Positions 38,962 to 50,324 of a stretch of DNA of 64,000 nt are shown piece by piece. Within the stretch, counting starts at the first letter, position 1; each line of letters begins with the position of its first letter. Source of the DNA: Stutzerimonas stutzeri SDM-LAC (GTDB taxonomy: Bacteria > Pseudomonadota > Gammaproteobacteria > Pseudomonadales > Pseudomonadaceae). Position numbers and translations under genes: made by a program. Under the pieces are notes generated by a model. The model was not told where the DNA came from, made no database searches, and saw nothing but the letters and a program-made list of their open reading frames with translations. The stretch is from NCBI RefSeq assembly GCF_000235745.1, contig NZ_AGSX01000010.1, positions 1-64,000 of the forward strand, given 5' to 3'.

Positions 38962-39762
38962 CTATACCCTGCCCAGGGCGAAGCCCTTGGCGACGTGATT
39001 GCGGACAAACCAGATCACCAGCATGCCGGGCAGGATCGTCAGCACGCCAGCCGCGGCCAACACGCCCCAGTCGATCCCCGATGCCGAGACGGTTCGTGTC
39101 ATCACCGAGACGATTGGTTTGGCATCTACCGAAGTCAGCGTGCGTGCCAACAGCAGCTCGACCCAGGAAAACATGAAGCAGAAAAACGCCGTGACGCCGA
39201 TACCCGAACCAATCAGCGGAATAAAAAGCTTCACGAAGAATTTAGGAAAACTGTAGCCGTCGATGTAGGCCGTTTCATCAATCTCCTTGGGCACACCTGA
39301 CATGAACCCTTCAAGAATCCAGACAGCCAAGGGCACGTTGAACAGGCAGTGCGCGAGCGCCACCGCGATATGCGTGTCGAACAGGCCGATTGATGAGTAA
39401 AGCTGAAAGAACGGCAGCAGGAAAACCGCCGGTGGCGCCATCCGATTGGTCAGCAGCCAGAAGAACAGATGCTTGTCCCCAAGAAACCGGAATCGGGAAA
39501 ATGCATAGGCTGCGGGTAGCGCGACGGCCAGCGAAATGATCGTGTTCAGGCACACGTAATACAGAGAGTTGATATAGCCGCTATACCAGCTTCGGTCGGT
39601 GAAGATCACCTTGTAGTTATCTAGCGTGAACCCCTGCGGCCAAAGTGTCAGCCCGCCGAGAATCTCGGTGTTGCTCTTGAACGACATGTTGATCAACCAA
39701 TAGATCGGCACCATCAAAAACGCGATGTAGAGGATCAACACCACTCGCTTGCGCAGGTTCAT
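38962..39762 (-). CDS. ABC importer permease, GlpQ-like (MalG type)
   Basis: A 266-residue inner-membrane permease with six hydrophobic segments and the EAA loop in MSGVPKEIDETAYIDGYSFPKFF. The frame starts at 39792 inside the preceding gene; I take the ATG at 39760-39762 (MNLRKRVVLILYIAFLMVP), which follows GAGGG and puts the first helix at the N-terminus. Stops 10 bp before the DUF2160 gene. Confidence 0.87.
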   Translation of the reverse strand: MNLRKRVVLILYIAFLMVPIYWLINMSFKSNTEILGGLTLWPQGFTLDNYKVIFTDRSWYSGYINSLYYVCLNTIISLAVALPAAYAFSRFRFLGDKHLFFWLLTNRMAPPAVFLLPFFQLYSSIGLFDTHIAVALAHCLFNVPLAVWILEGFMSGVPKEIDETAYIDGYSFPKFFVKLFIPLIGSGIGVTAFFCFMFSWVELLLARTLTSVDAKPIVSVMTRTVSASGIDWGVLAAAGVLTILPGMLVIWFVRNHVAKGFALGRV

Positions 39763-39775
39763 CAGCAGGCCCTCG

Positions 39776-40635
<860 letters not shown>

Positions 40636-40639
<4 letters not shown>

Positions 40640-41733
40640 GGCTGCGTCTCCACCAGTCGATCGTCGGCATAGAGCAGCAGCCACTGCGCTGGAAAGCCAA
40701 CCCAGGCTTCCCCCTTGGGGACCGCCTGGTCTTCTGGCAGGCGCGCCTTGACCAGATGCCCTTGCAGCCGAAGCGTGATGATCTTGTACGTTCCCAGATC
40801 CTCGACCCGTACGGCTTCGGCCAACATCCCGCCGACACCCGGCTCTTCGCTGACCTGAACGAACTCCGGGCGGATGCCGATGTGCAGGCGCTTAGTGGCC
40901 AAGCCCGGCAGCTGCTCAGCCAGCGCAGCGGGCAGTGGCAAATGTTGGTCACCAAACGCGACTCCAGCATCGCGCGCCTGCACTTCGATCAGGTTCATGC
41001 CTGGGCTGCCGACGAAATAGCCCACAAAGGTATGTTGGGGCCGCTCGAACAGCTCCCGCGGCGTGCCGAACTGGACGATCTGGCCGCCATACATCACCGC
41101 GATCTTGTCAGCAAAGGTCGACGCCTCCAGCTGATCATGCGTGACGTAGATCATGGTGATGTTGAACTGCTCATGGATTTGCTTGAGCTTGCGCCGGAGC
41201 TTCCACTTCAGGTGCGGATCGATGACGGTAAGCGGCTCGTCGAACAGAATCGCTGAGACATCATCCCTGACCAGCCCCCGCCCCATGGACACCTTCTGCT
41301 TTTCATCGGCAGTGAGGTTGTGAGCCTTTCGTTTGAGCAGTGGATGGAGGTCCAGCACCTCGGCGATCTCGTGAACCTTGCTGGCGACGCGCGCCTCTGC
41401 GATGCCTTGATTGCGCAGCGGGAAAGCCAGATTGTCGAACACCGTCATGGTGTCGTAGACGACTGGAAACTGAAAAACCTGGGCGATGTTGCGCTGCTCC
41501 GGCGTCAGCGTATTGACCTTCCGCATGTCGAACAGAACGTCCCCTTCGGAAGGGCTGAGCAAGCCCGAAATGATGTTGAGCAATGTCGACTTGCCGCATC
41601 CGGAAGGGCCCAGTAATGCGTACGCGCCGCCCTGCTCCCACACGTGGTCCATTTCACGGATCGCATAGTCGGCGTCGCCCTGCGGCTGGCTGCTATAGCT
41701 GTGCGCAAGATTCTGCAAACGGATTTCTGCCAT
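40636..41733 (-). CDS. ABC importer ATPase, GlpT-like (canonical Walker/H-loop, degenerate signature)
   Basis: A 365-residue MalK-type ATPase. Walker A is GPSGCGKST, Walker B AILFDEP, and the H-loop MIYVTHDQLEA keeps its His. The signature position reads NLTADEKQK instead of LSGGQ. A C-terminal TOBE-type domain follows residue about 235. GAGGAG precedes the ATG at 41733; the long upstream extension overlapping the neighbouring gene is ignored. It pairs with the adjacent ATPase, which has the opposite set of degenerate motifs. Confidence 0.9.
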
Positions 41734-41743
41734 AACGATCTCC

Positions 41744-42826
41744 TCAGGCGCGTCGAGCCGGCGCCTGGGCGAGACGGCCCAAAGCATCGAAGACGAAGAG
41801 TTTGTGAGACGGGATGTAGACCCGGATCGGCGAATCGACGTGGTAGTCGTGCACCCCTTGCAGGTGCAGCACCAGGCTGAGGTGCTCGTTACGCACATGG
41901 AGAAAGGTTTCCGAGCCGCTGATCTCCGCCAGCTCGACCAGGCCGGACACTTCCAGATCATCGTCGTTAGACGGCACCAAACCGATATGGCTGGGCCGGA
42001 TTCCGAAGCGATACTCGCCTTTGTCCAACCCGCTCAGATCAGCGTTGAGCGGGAAATGCATGCAGTCCTGAAAACTGACTTCGTTCGCCGCGATCAGGCC
42101 CGGCAACAGGTTGATCGGCGGTTCGGAGAACAGCTCGGCGCTGAGCACCTGGCTGGGGCGGTGGTACACCGCTGAGGTCGGGCCGCTTTGGATGATGCGA
42201 CCTTCGTGCAAGATGGTTGCAGTCCCGCCCAATGCCAACGCCTCGTTCGGCTCGGTGGTCGCGTATACGGCGATGCTGCGGCGAGTCTTGAACAGCTCGC
42301 GCATTTCCTGACGGAGCTCTTCACGCAATTTGTAATCGAGGTTCACCAGCGGCTCGTCAAACAGGACCAAATCGGCGTCCTTAACCAACGCCCGAGCCAT
42401 TGCGGTGCGTTGCTGCTGCCCCCCGGAGAGTTCCAGCGGGTATTTCTGCAGGAGGGCTTCGATGTGCAACATCTCGGCAGTTTCGCGCACCTTGCGCTCG
42501 ATCTCCGCTTTGCCCACACCGGCCTGGCGCAACGGTGAAGCGATATTCTCGTAGACAGTCAACGTCGGGTAGTTGATGAACTGCTGGTACACCATCGACA
42601 CGTTGCGCTTGCGCACCGGCACACCGGTGACATCGGCGCCGTTCATCAAAACCCGCCCCCGAGTCGGCTTGTCGAGCCCCGCCATGAGCCGCATCAGCGA
42701 GGTCTTGCCCGACAGGGTTCGGCCGATCAGCACATTGAACGAGCCGGGTTCGAAGCTAAGACTGGCGTCGTCGATATGCAGTTGACCATCGACAGTCTTG
42801 GTGACGTGTTCCAGGGTGAGGGACAT
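41744..42826 (-). CDS. ABC importer ATPase, GlpS-like (canonical signature, degenerate Walker A and H-loop)
   Basis: A 360-residue MalK-type ATPase. The signature LSGGQQQRTAMARAL and Walker B LVLFDEPLVNLDY are standard, but Walker A reads GRTLSGKTS and the H-loop reads AVYATTEPNEA, with Thr in place of the switch His. C-terminal TOBE-type region after about residue 235. First gene of the importer operon, 35 bp downstream of a sigma-54-type promoter; AAGGA lies before the ATG. Confidence 0.9.
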   Translation of the reverse strand: MSLTLEHVTKTVDGQLHIDDASLSFEPGSFNVLIGRTLSGKTSLMRLMAGLDKPTRGRVLMNGADVTGVPVRKRNVSMVYQQFINYPTLTVYENIASPLRQAGVGKAEIERKVRETAEMLHIEALLQKYPLELSGGQQQRTAMARALVKDADLVLFDEPLVNLDYKLREELRQEMRELFKTRRSIAVYATTEPNEALALGGTATILHEGRIIQSGPTSAVYHRPSQVLSAELFSEPPINLLPGLIAANEVSFQDCMHFPLNADLSGLDKGEYRFGIRPSHIGLVPSNDDDLEVSGLVELAEISGSETFLHVRNEHLSLVLHLQGVHDYHVDSPIRVYIPSHKLFVFDALGRLAQAPARRA

Positions 42827-42860
42827 GCCGCATCCTTCTAGTTGTTATGGAAGGACACAG

Positions 42861-42876
42861 AGCGATATCCGTGCCA
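42861..42876 (-). promoter_or_regulatory. sigma-54 promoter of the glp-like importer operon
   Basis: The minus strand reads TGGCACGGATATCGCT, against the consensus TGGCACG-N4-TTGCW: one mismatch, with the GG and GC dinucleotides correctly spaced. A start about 12 nt downstream leaves a leader of about 25 nt before the first ATPase gene. The divergent neighbour encodes a sigma-54 activator. Confidence 0.85.
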
Positions 42877-42930
42877 GCCGCGCTCAACCCCTCTAGCGCG
42901 TGGTGCGGTGGGTCTACCGTTGTTGTTAAG

Positions 42931-42988
42931 TGTTCAAAATGAACAGTTGTGAACATTGACAGTGAACAAAAATGAACAAGACTGTTCA
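42931..42988. promoter_or_regulatory. TGAACA half-site array, candidate enhancer of the sigma-54 activator
   Basis: Six TGAACA/TGTTCA hexamers in 58 bp: TGTTCA 42931, TGAACA 42940, 42950, 42963 and 42973, and TGTTCA 42983. The first two and the last two form inverted pairs (TGTTCA-AAA-TGAACA and TGAACA-AGAC-TGTTCA). The array lies about 55-125 bp upstream of the -24 element, a usual place for an upstream activating sequence, and also upstream of the activator gene itself. Confidence 0.7.
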
Positions 42989-43046
42989 GGGCACCGACTG
43001 TGGCAAACACCAAAACAACAAGAATATGCAGCGATAGAGAGGCAAC

Positions 43047-44918
43047 ATGGCCAGCCCAGCCCAGCCCATCTCACATCAGGCTCTGGTAGAAGGTTCCTGG
43101 AGCCGTTGCGAACGCTACGGACTAAACCCGCTCAGCATCCCCAGCTTCGGCGATCCAGCGGAGCAGGACGTGAACGCATTGCTGGAGCGTCAGCGCAACC
43201 TGGTCCAGACCACGCAGCGCGAAGTACTTCCTTATTACGAGAACATCCTTTCGAACTCGAGCTGCCTGATCCTGCTGGCGGACAGTGGTGGTCAGCTGCT
43301 CGAGTCCTGGGGGGACCGACGCTTCGTTGATCCCGCGCAGCAGCGTGGGTTCAAGCCAGGCGCCAGCTGGATGGAGCGAGACACCGGAACCAATGCGATC
43401 GGCACCGCACTGGCCAGCGGGCAGGCGGTGCATATTCAGCGCGACGAGCACTTCCTCAAGGCCAACCGTTATCTGTCCGGCGCAGCGTCGCCCATTTACG
43501 ACGCGCAACGCCAACTGATCGCGGTGCTCGATGTCTCCAGCGACAGCTATCTGCCGCCATCGCACACGCTGGGCATGGTCAAGATGATGAGCCAGTCGGT
43601 TGAAAACCGGTTGATCCTCAACCTGTTTCGCGACGACTATTTTCAGCTGACCTTTAATACAGGCCAGGACAATCTCGACAGCCAGTGGGCCGGCCTGCTG
43701 GTCTTCGACGAATCCGGGCTGATCGTCTCAGCCAATCGACGCGCAGACAATCTACTCGGCTTGGCGCTTACCCGTAGCCGCATTGGCAACCTGTTCGATG
43801 TAGGGCTGCGGCAGCTGCTCAGTCAGCCAGAAGATCAGCCGATGCTGCTGCGGACCACAGGCAATCATCGTTTCCATGGCCTGGTTCGTCGTCCGCAGAA
43901 ACCCCGTATCCAGCCCCGTGATTTTCGAACGGCAGCGGCCAAGCAGGAACATACCATCGACTTGGCGAGTATTGATCAGGGTGACCCACAGGTTCATAAG
44001 GGTATTCGCCAGGCTCAACTCATGCTGGAGAAGAACATTCCGGTTCTGGTGAGCGGCGAAACGGGCGTTGGCAAAGAAGTACTGGTCAAAGCGCTGCACG
44101 CAGCCAGCTCACGGTCGAGCGCCCCGTTGATCGCCGTAAATTGCGCAGCGATTCCCAGCGAGCTGATCGAATCCGAACTCTTCGGTTATGAGAAAGGCGC
44201 GTTCACCGGCGCACACCACAAAGGCAGCCTCGGCCTCATCCGCAAAGCGGACGGTGGAGTGCTGTTTCTCGACGAAATCGGGGATATGCCGCTGAGCTTG
44301 CAGGCGCGCCTGTTGCGAGTCCTGCAGGAACGCAGCGTCCAGCCGCTGGGCGGTGGTGAACCCTATCGAGTCGACTTTCGATTGATTTGCGCGACTAACC
44401 GTTCGCTACGCCAAGAGGTTGAGTGTGGTCGCTTCCGCCAGGACCTGTTCTACCGGGTCAACGGTCTTAGCATCGAGTTGCCACCGCTACGAGCCCGTTT
44501 CGACAAACAAGCCCTTTTCCAACGGGTGTGGGAGCAGTACCGAGAACCACAGCAGTGGGCCGGTTTAAGTCCGGAAGTGCTGCGCCTGTTTGAGATCCAT
44601 CCCTGGCCGGGGAATATTCGCCAGTTGGCCAGCGTCATGCAGGTCGCGCTGGCCCTGGCTCAGGACCAACCGATACGGTCGGAGCATCTGCCGGATGATT
44701 TCCTCGCGGACACCCGCGCAGGGCTGACTGCCCAAGACGGAGCGAATCCGTCTGTGTCGACAGGAGAGACGTTGAGATTCCCAGCGCCTTCTGATGGGCC
44801 ACTCAAGGCCCAGTTCGAGGCCTGTCGCGGCAACGTTTCGCATTTGGCCCGGCATCTGGGTGTCAGCCGTAACACCTTGTACAAGCGGCTGCGCGCCGAG
44901 GGGCTGTATCCAGCATGA
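43047..44918 (+). CDS. sigma-54-dependent activator, AcoR family
   Basis: A 623-residue enhancer-binding protein. Order: N-terminal sensory region (residues about 1-190, GAF-like, ending with [19 protein letters not shown]), a PAS-like part (about 220-270, [20 protein letters not shown]), the AAA+ domain with GETGVGKE at 337-344 and GAFTGA at 384-389, Walker [12 protein letters not shown], and a C-terminal Fis helix-turn-helix ([20 protein letters not shown]). No response-regulator receiver domain is present, so it probably senses a small molecule. Divergent from the importer operon, which has a sigma-54 promoter; it very likely activates it. Confidence 0.92.
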   Translation: MASPAQPISHQALVEGSWSRCERYGLNPLSIPSFGDPAEQDVNALLERQRNLVQTTQREVLPYYENILSNSSCLILLADSGGQLLESWGDRRFVDPAQQRGFKPGASWMERDTGTNAIGTALASGQAVHIQRDEHFLKANRYLSGAASPIYDAQRQLIAVLDVSSDSYLPPSHTLGMVKMMSQSVENRLILNLFRDDYFQLTFNTGQDNLDSQWAGLLVFDESGLIVSANRRADNLLGLALTRSRIGNLFDVGLRQLLSQPEDQPMLLRTTGNHRFHGLVRRPQKPRIQPRDFRTAAAKQEHTIDLASIDQGDPQVHKGIRQAQLMLEKNIPVLVSGETGVGKEVLVKALHAASSRSSAPLIAVNCAAIPSELIESELFGYEKGAFTGAHHKGSLGLIRKADGGVLFLDEIGDMPLSLQARLLRVLQERSVQPLGGGEPYRVDFRLICATNRSLRQEVECGRFRQDLFYRVNGLSIELPPLRARFDKQALFQRVWEQYREPQQWAGLSPEVLRLFEIHPWPGNIRQLASVMQVALALAQDQPIRSEHLPDDFLADTRAGLTAQDGANPSVSTGETLRFPAPSDGPLKAQFEACRGNVSHLARHLGVSRNTLYKRLRAEGLYPA

Positions 44919-45017
44919 GCCAGCTGGAGCGAGCCGGTCTCTTACGGTCAAACTGATGACTAGGCCTTCCAGCTAACAGGCGACACGAGAGGCGATCACG
45001 CTCCGTTGATTCCATAT

Positions 45018-45059
45018 GAAAAGGCCGCACTTGAGGCGTTGAAAGCCTGAAGTGCGGCC
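45018..45059 (-). terminator. terminator after cysS
   Basis: On the minus strand a stem ggccgcactt / aagtgcggcc, extended by aggc / gcct, then TTTT. It lies 18 bp after the cysS stop. Confidence 0.85.
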
Positions 45060-45077
45060 ATTAAGAGACGGTGCGGG

Positions 45078-46463
45078 TTATTCGCCGAGACGCCAGGTCG
45101 TTCCACCCTTCCCGTCTTCAAGCACCACGCCCATGGCCGTCAACTGGTCACGAATCCGATCGGATTCGGCCCAGTTTTTGTCGGCCCGGGCTTGGAGACG
45201 CGCCGAAATCAGCGCTTCTACCTCGGCAGCATTCACCTTGCCGTCGGCCCCGGCCTGCAGGAAGCTGTCAGGGTCCATCTGCAATACACCGAGTACGCCA
45301 GCCAGCTCCTTGAGACGTGCCGCAAGGCCGGCCGCCTCCTGCAGATCCGTATCGCGTAGACGGTTGATCTCACGAGCCATTTCGAACAGCACCGCGCAAG
45401 CTTCGGGCGAGTTGAAGTCGTCATCCATTGCCTCACCGAAGCGAGCCACGAACGTATCACCGCCTTGGGGAGGCGCTTCAGGTAGTCCTCTGAGCGCGGT
45501 ATAGAAGCGCTCAAGAGCACCCTTGGCTTCTTTCAAACTGTCTTCGGAATAGTTGATCGGGCTGCGGTAATGGCTGGAGACCAACAGGTAGCGCACCACT
45601 TCCGGCTGGTATTTCTCGAGCACCTCGCGAATGGTGAAGAAGTTGCCCAGCGACTTGGACATCTTCTCACCATCGACGCGGACCGCGCCGGCATGCATCC
45701 AGGCGTTGGCGTAGAGCTTGCCAGTGGCCGCCTCGCTTTGTGCGATCTCGTTCTCGTGATGTGGAAATACGAGATCGGGGCCACCGCCGTGGATGTCGAA
45801 GGTCTCGCCCAGGCAGCAGGTGGACATGACCGAGCATTCAATGTGCCACCCCGGACGCCCCGCTCCCCAAGGCGATTCCCAGCTCGGCTCACCCGGCTTA
45901 GCGCCCTTCCAGAGCACGAAATCCAGCGGATCTTGCTTGGCTTCGTCGACCTCGATGCGTGCACCAATCTTGAGGTCTTCAATCTTGCGGCGTGAAAGCT
46001 TGCCGTAACCGACGAATTTCCCAACCCGGTAGTACACGTCGCCGTTGCCCGGCGCGTAGGCGAAACCCTTGTCGATCAGGGTCTGGATCATCTCATGCAT
46101 ACCGGCAATGTGGTCGGTGGCACGCGGCTCAAGGTCGGGGCGAAGCACGTTGAGCCGCGCCTCGTCCTCATGCATCGCAGCGATCATCCGCCCGGTCAAG
46201 GCCTCGAAGCTTTCGCCGTTTTCCTGAGCGCGACGGATGATCTTGTCGTCGACATCGGTGATGTTGCGCACGTAGGTCAAATCGTAACCGCGCTGGCGCA
46301 ACCAGCGCGATACGACATCGAACGCCACCATGACGCGTGCATGACCGATATGGCAGAAGTCATAGACCGTCATGCCGCAAACGTACATGCGCACCTGATT
46401 AGCGATCAGAGGCTTGAGCGGCTCTTTGGTTTTGCTCAGCGTGTTGTAAATCGCCAGCGCCAT
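45078..46463 (-). CDS. cysS: cysteine--tRNA ligase
   Basis: A 461-residue class I synthetase charging tRNA-Cys. HIGH is at residues 38-41 ([10 protein letters not shown]), the KMSKS motif is in [15 protein letters not shown], and zinc ligands include the Cys in YVCGMTVYD and in HIECSVMS. Length is normal. The start codon overlaps the glnS stop (TAATG), so glnS and cysS form a coupled pair, as in other pseudomonads. Confidence 0.97.
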   Translation of the reverse strand: MALAIYNTLSKTKEPLKPLIANQVRMYVCGMTVYDFCHIGHARVMVAFDVVSRWLRQRGYDLTYVRNITDVDDKIIRRAQENGESFEALTGRMIAAMHEDEARLNVLRPDLEPRATDHIAGMHEMIQTLIDKGFAYAPGNGDVYYRVGKFVGYGKLSRRKIEDLKIGARIEVDEAKQDPLDFVLWKGAKPGEPSWESPWGAGRPGWHIECSVMSTCCLGETFDIHGGGPDLVFPHHENEIAQSEAATGKLYANAWMHAGAVRVDGEKMSKSLGNFFTIREVLEKYQPEVVRYLLVSSHYRSPINYSEDSLKEAKGALERFYTALRGLPEAPPQGGDTFVARFGEAMDDDFNSPEACAVLFEMAREINRLRDTDLQEAAGLAARLKELAGVLGVLQMDPDSFLQAGADGKVNAAEVEALISARLQARADKNWAESDRIRDQLTAMGVVLEDGKGGTTWRLGE

Positions 46464-48133
46464 TACTGGCCTCCCCAGGAATCACGCAGCGTCACGGTAC
46501 GGTTGAACACCATTGCGTCGGGCCGGCTGTCTTTGCGATCAACGCAGAAATAGCCTTCGCGCTCGAACTGGAAGCGATCCTCAGCTTCAGCCGAGGCCAA
46601 CGACGGCTCGGCGCGGCAACCCTTCAACACCACCAGCGACTCAGGGTTGATGTTGTCCAGGAAGCTACCGCCATCCTCATCCTTCTCGGGATTGGCCGAG
46701 CGGAACAGACGATCGTACAAACGCACTTCGCATTCGACGCTCTCAGCAGCCGGCACCCAGTGGATGACGCCCTTGACCTTGCGTCCCTCGGGGTTCTTGC
46801 CCAGCGTATTCTCGTCGTAGGAACAGCGCAGTTCGATGATGTTGCCCTGCTCGTCCTTGATCGCTTCATCGGCACGAATCACATAACTGCCACGCAGGCG
46901 CACTTCGCCGCCCGGAATCAGGCGCTTGAATCCGGCTGGTGGCACTTCTTCGAAATCGGTGGCGTCGATATAGATTTCCCGCGAGAACGGCAGCTGACGC
47001 ACGCCCATGTCCTGCTTCGGATGACGAGGCAGTTCAAGCATCTCCGTCTGGTCTGCGGGATAGTTGCTGATGACGACTTTCAGCGGTTTGAGGACGCACA
47101 TGGCACGCGGCGCATTGGCGTCCAGATCTTCGCGAATGGCGAACTCCAGCATGCCTACGTCCACCACGCCGCCGGCACGATTGACCCCGATCATGTCGCA
47201 GAAGGTACGGATCGATGCGGGCGTGTAGCCACGACGACGATAGCCACTGAGCGTCGACATGCGTGGGTCGTCCCAGCCGACGACGTGCTTTTCATCCACC
47301 AGTTGCTTGAGCTTGCGCTTGCTGGTGATTGTGTAGTTCAGGTTGAGACGCGCAAATTCGTACTGACGTGGACGTGCCGGCACCGGCAGGTTTTCCAGGA
47401 ACCACTCGTAGAGCGGGCGGTGGTCTTCGAATTCGAGGGTGCAGATCGAGTGCGTGATGCCTTCGATGGCGTCCGACTGCCCATGCGTAAAGTCGTAGCT
47501 CGGGTAAATGCACCAGTCGTTGCCGGTCTGATGGTGATGGGCATGGCGAATCCGATAGAGAATCGGATCGCGCAGGTTCATGTTCGGCGAGGCCATATCG
47601 ATCTTGGCACGCAGCGCCTTGGCACCGTCCGGGAACTCACCGGCCTTCATGCGCGCAAACAAATCCAGGTTTTCTTCCACCGAACGGTCACGGAACGGGC
47701 TGTTTTTGCCCGGTTCGGTCAGGTTGCCGCGGTATTCCCGCGCCTGCTCAGGCGTCAGGTCGCAGACATAAGCCTTACCCGCCTTGATCAGCTCGACAGC
47801 CCAGCCATGCAGCTGCGGAAAATAGTTGGAGGCGTAACGCTCCTCACCTGCCCACTCGAAGCCGAGCCACTGGACATCGCTCTTGATCGCGTCGATGTAT
47901 TCCTGGTCTTCCTTTGCCGGGTTGGTGTCGTCGAAACGGAGATTGCACTGGCCACCAAACTCTTTCGCCAGACCGAAGTTCAGGCAGATGGATTTGGCAT
48001 GGCCGATGTGCAGGTAGCCATTGGGCTCCGGTGGAAAGCGCGTCACGATCTTCGCGTGCTTGCCGGATTCCAGGTCAGCCTGGACGATCGGGCGGAGAAA
48101 ATTGGTGGCTGCGGTAGTCTCAGGCTTGCTCAT
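46463..48133 (-). CDS. glnS: glutamine--tRNA ligase
   Basis: A 556-residue class I synthetase charging tRNA-Gln. HIGH is at 42-45 ([10 protein letters not shown]); the KMSKS equivalent reads TSKR ([15 protein letters not shown]), where many relatives have MSKR. The frame begins at 48145, but the second ATG (48133) has AAGGA at proper spacing and gives [10 protein letters not shown], as in relatives. Divergent from ppiB. Confidence 0.96.
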   Translation of the reverse strand: MSKPETTAATNFLRPIVQADLESGKHAKIVTRFPPEPNGYLHIGHAKSICLNFGLAKEFGGQCNLRFDDTNPAKEDQEYIDAIKSDVQWLGFEWAGEERYASNYFPQLHGWAVELIKAGKAYVCDLTPEQAREYRGNLTEPGKNSPFRDRSVEENLDLFARMKAGEFPDGAKALRAKIDMASPNMNLRDPILYRIRHAHHHQTGNDWCIYPSYDFTHGQSDAIEGITHSICTLEFEDHRPLYEWFLENLPVPARPRQYEFARLNLNYTITSKRKLKQLVDEKHVVGWDDPRMSTLSGYRRRGYTPASIRTFCDMIGVNRAGGVVDVGMLEFAIREDLDANAPRAMCVLKPLKVVISNYPADQTEMLELPRHPKQDMGVRQLPFSREIYIDATDFEEVPPAGFKRLIPGGEVRLRGSYVIRADEAIKDEQGNIIELRCSYDENTLGKNPEGRKVKGVIHWVPAAESVECEVRLYDRLFRSANPEKDEDGGSFLDNINPESLVVLKGCRAEPSLASAEAEDRFQFEREGYFCVDRKDSRPDAMVFNRTVTLRDSWGGQ

Positions 48134-48318
48134 GGTGTCCTTCACGATCTGCGAGTGTGCGGCTCAGGGTAGGCCCGCCAAATCAAAGCGCCTATCATAG
48201 CGGACCCGTCAACCCCCTGACAGAGCAAAGCGCCCTGCCATGCGGTGCCCTTCAGTTGCGACGCTCGCTCTCGTTATCAGCGCGCCACTTTCCCTTCTTC
48301 ATTTAAGGAATGATTTCA

Positions 48319-48813
48319 ATGATCAAGCTTCATACCAATCACGGCGTCATCACCGTCAAGCTCTTTGAAGACAAAGCCCCGGAGACAACCGCCAACTTCA
48401 AGGAATACGTGAAGAGCGGCCATTACGATGGCACCATCTTCCACCGTGTAATCAGCAACTTCATGATCCAGGGCGGCGGCTTCGAATCCGGTATGAAGCA
48501 AAAAGCCACCCGCGCCCAGATCAAAAACGAAGCCAACAACGGTCTGTCCAACAAGACAGGCACGCTGGCCATGGCACGCACTATGGAGCCGCATTCGGCG
48601 TCCGCTCAGTTCTTCATCAACGTCAAGGACAACGACTTCCTCGACCACACAGCTCCGACCGTTCAGGGATGGGGCTACGCGGTGTTCGGCGAAGTGGTCG
48701 AAGGCATGGACGTGGTTGAGAAGATCAAGGGCGTACCCACCACCATGAAATCGGGCCACCAGGACGTTCCGGTAGAAGACGTGGTGATCGAGAAAGCTGA
48801 GATCGTCGAGTAA
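48319..48813 (+). CDS. ppiB: peptidyl-prolyl cis-trans isomerase B (cyclophilin)
   Basis: A 164-residue cytoplasmic cyclophilin. Catalytic-core motifs: [15 protein letters not shown], the Arg and Phe in [18 protein letters not shown], and the final [15 protein letters not shown]. The frame has an earlier ATG at 48310, but it lies directly on the AAGGA; the ATG at 48319 has normal spacing and gives MIKLHTNHG. It is followed at 5 bp by lpxH. Confidence 0.95.
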   Translation: MIKLHTNHGVITVKLFEDKAPETTANFKEYVKSGHYDGTIFHRVISNFMIQGGGFESGMKQKATRAQIKNEANNGLSNKTGTLAMARTMEPHSASAQFFINVKDNDFLDHTAPTVQGWGYAVFGEVVEGMDVVEKIKGVPTTMKSGHQDVPVEDVVIEKAEIVE

Positions 48814-48818
48814 ACCCA

Positions 48819-49541
48819 TTGATTCTGCTGATCTCCGACCTCCACCTTGAAGAAAAGCGCCCGGATATCACCCGGGCGTTTCTTCGTTTTCTCGAGACTC
48901 GTGCAATCGAAGCCGAGGCGCTTTATATCCTCGGTGATTTTTTCGAGGTCTGGGTCGGCGATGACGGCATGACACCCTTCCAGCATGAGATCGCCCACGC
49001 GTTGCATGCCCTGAGCCAGACCGGGACGCGTATCTATCTGATGCACGGCAACCGCGACTTCATGATCGGCAAGGCTTTTTGCCGCGAGGCCGGATGCACG
49101 CTGCTCGCCGATCCGCATGTGACCCAGCTCGGCAGCGAGCGAGTACTGCTGATGCATGGCGATAGCCTGTGCACACGGGATGAAGGCTACATGCGACTGC
49201 GCCGCTGGTTGCGCAACCCGGTCAGCCTCTTCATCCTGCATAACCTTTCGCTCGCCAAGCGTCAGAAGTTAGCGCAGAAACTGCGTTCGAGCAGCAAGGA
49301 AGAGACACGCATGAAAGCCAGCGACATCGTCGACGTAACGCCCGACGAAGTCCTAGCAATCATGCAGCGCCATAAGGTTCGTTTGTTGGTCCATGGCCAT
49401 ACCCACCGACCCGCAACCCATACGATGCAAATCGACGGTCAGCCCGCTACGCGCATCGTGCTGGGTGACTGGGATCGCCAAGGCTGGGCCTTGCAAGTCG
49501 ACGAGTCAGGCTTTCACCAGGCTCCGTTCGACCTGGACTGA
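48819..49541 (+). CDS. lpxH: UDP-2,3-diacylglucosamine diphosphatase LpxH
   Basis: A 240-residue metallophosphoesterase that makes lipid X in lipid A synthesis. Metal-site motifs are all present: [33 protein letters not shown] and VHGHTH. The only fitting start is TTG at 48819 ([11 protein letters not shown]), 5 bp after ppiB; the SD is weak, so translation is probably coupled to ppiB. Confidence 0.94.
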   Translation: MILLISDLHLEEKRPDITRAFLRFLETRAIEAEALYILGDFFEVWVGDDGMTPFQHEIAHALHALSQTGTRIYLMHGNRDFMIGKAFCREAGCTLLADPHVTQLGSERVLLMHGDSLCTRDEGYMRLRRWLRNPVSLFILHNLSLAKRQKLAQKLRSSSKEETRMKASDIVDVTPDEVLAIMQRHKVRLLVHGHTHRPATHTMQIDGQPATRIVLGDWDRQGWALQVDESGFHQAPFDLD

Positions 49542-49545
49542 CCCG

Positions 49546-50151
49546 TCAGGCGGCGCTCGGTACGCCGCTGTGAAAGCGGAATTCGCTGTCAGGGCTTTCG
49601 ATCAGTTCGCGCTCACGTTCGCGCACGCGAACGATAGTCGCATCGATGTCCGCAGCCTCTCCGTAGAGATATGCCAGCTTCAGATAGTCCTGAAAATGCC
49701 TCGCTTCGGATTTCAGCAGCCCGTGGTAAAAGCGCCCAAGCTCTTCGTCCAGATGCGGCACCAGCATGGCAAAACGCTCGCAGGACCGAGCTTCGATAAA
49801 TGCCCCAATCACCAGCGTATCGGTTAGCCGGTAGGGTTCGTGGTTGCGCACCAACTCTCGCAAACCTGCCGCATAACGGGATGAGCCAATATTGCGCAGA
49901 CCAATCCCGCGCTTGCGGATGATCGAGAGCACCTGCTCGAAATGACGCAGTTCCTCTCTGGCCAGTCTCGACATCTTGTTCTGCAAATCAGGCTTATCGA
50001 CATAGCGAAACATCAACTGGAAGGCCGCGCCCGCGGCCTTCTTCTCGCAGTTGCCGTGATCGACCAGCATCACGTCTTGGTTCTGCAACGCAACGTCGAC
50101 CCACGTCGAAGGTGTCGCACAGCCAAGGAATTCGTTCAGTTCAGGAAGCAT
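49546..50151 (-). CDS. miaE: tRNA-(ms2io6A37) hydroxylase MiaE
   Basis: A 201-residue ferritin-like diiron enzyme that hydroxylates the isopentenyl group of ms2i6A37 in tRNA. Iron-ligand motifs are EELRHFEQ and EARHFQDY, plus Glu in NCEKKAA and IEARSCERF. The frame opens at an ATG at 50196, but the extra 15 codons include a rare CTA; the ATG at 50151 (MLPELNEFLG) fits relatives better. Neither has a strong SD. It is convergent with lpxH, 4 bp away. Confidence 0.9.
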   Translation of the reverse strand: MLPELNEFLGCATPSTWVDVALQNQDVMLVDHGNCEKKAAGAAFQLMFRYVDKPDLQNKMSRLAREELRHFEQVLSIIRKRGIGLRNIGSSRYAAGLRELVRNHEPYRLTDTLVIGAFIEARSCERFAMLVPHLDEELGRFYHGLLKSEARHFQDYLKLAYLYGEAADIDATIVRVRERERELIESPDSEFRFHSGVPSAA

Positions 50152-50324
50152 CGGATCTAGGTATTCATGAGGGAAATGAGAGCGGCGGAAAGGCATGAAG
50201 TCACCCGCAGCCGCGCATTATACGAGCCCGGCGAGCAACGGCCAGCACTGCTTGATATGGATCAGTAGTTGTCGTGAAACCTTGTCTATAGTGAAACCGT
50301 CCGATCACCCAAACGGAGCCGATC

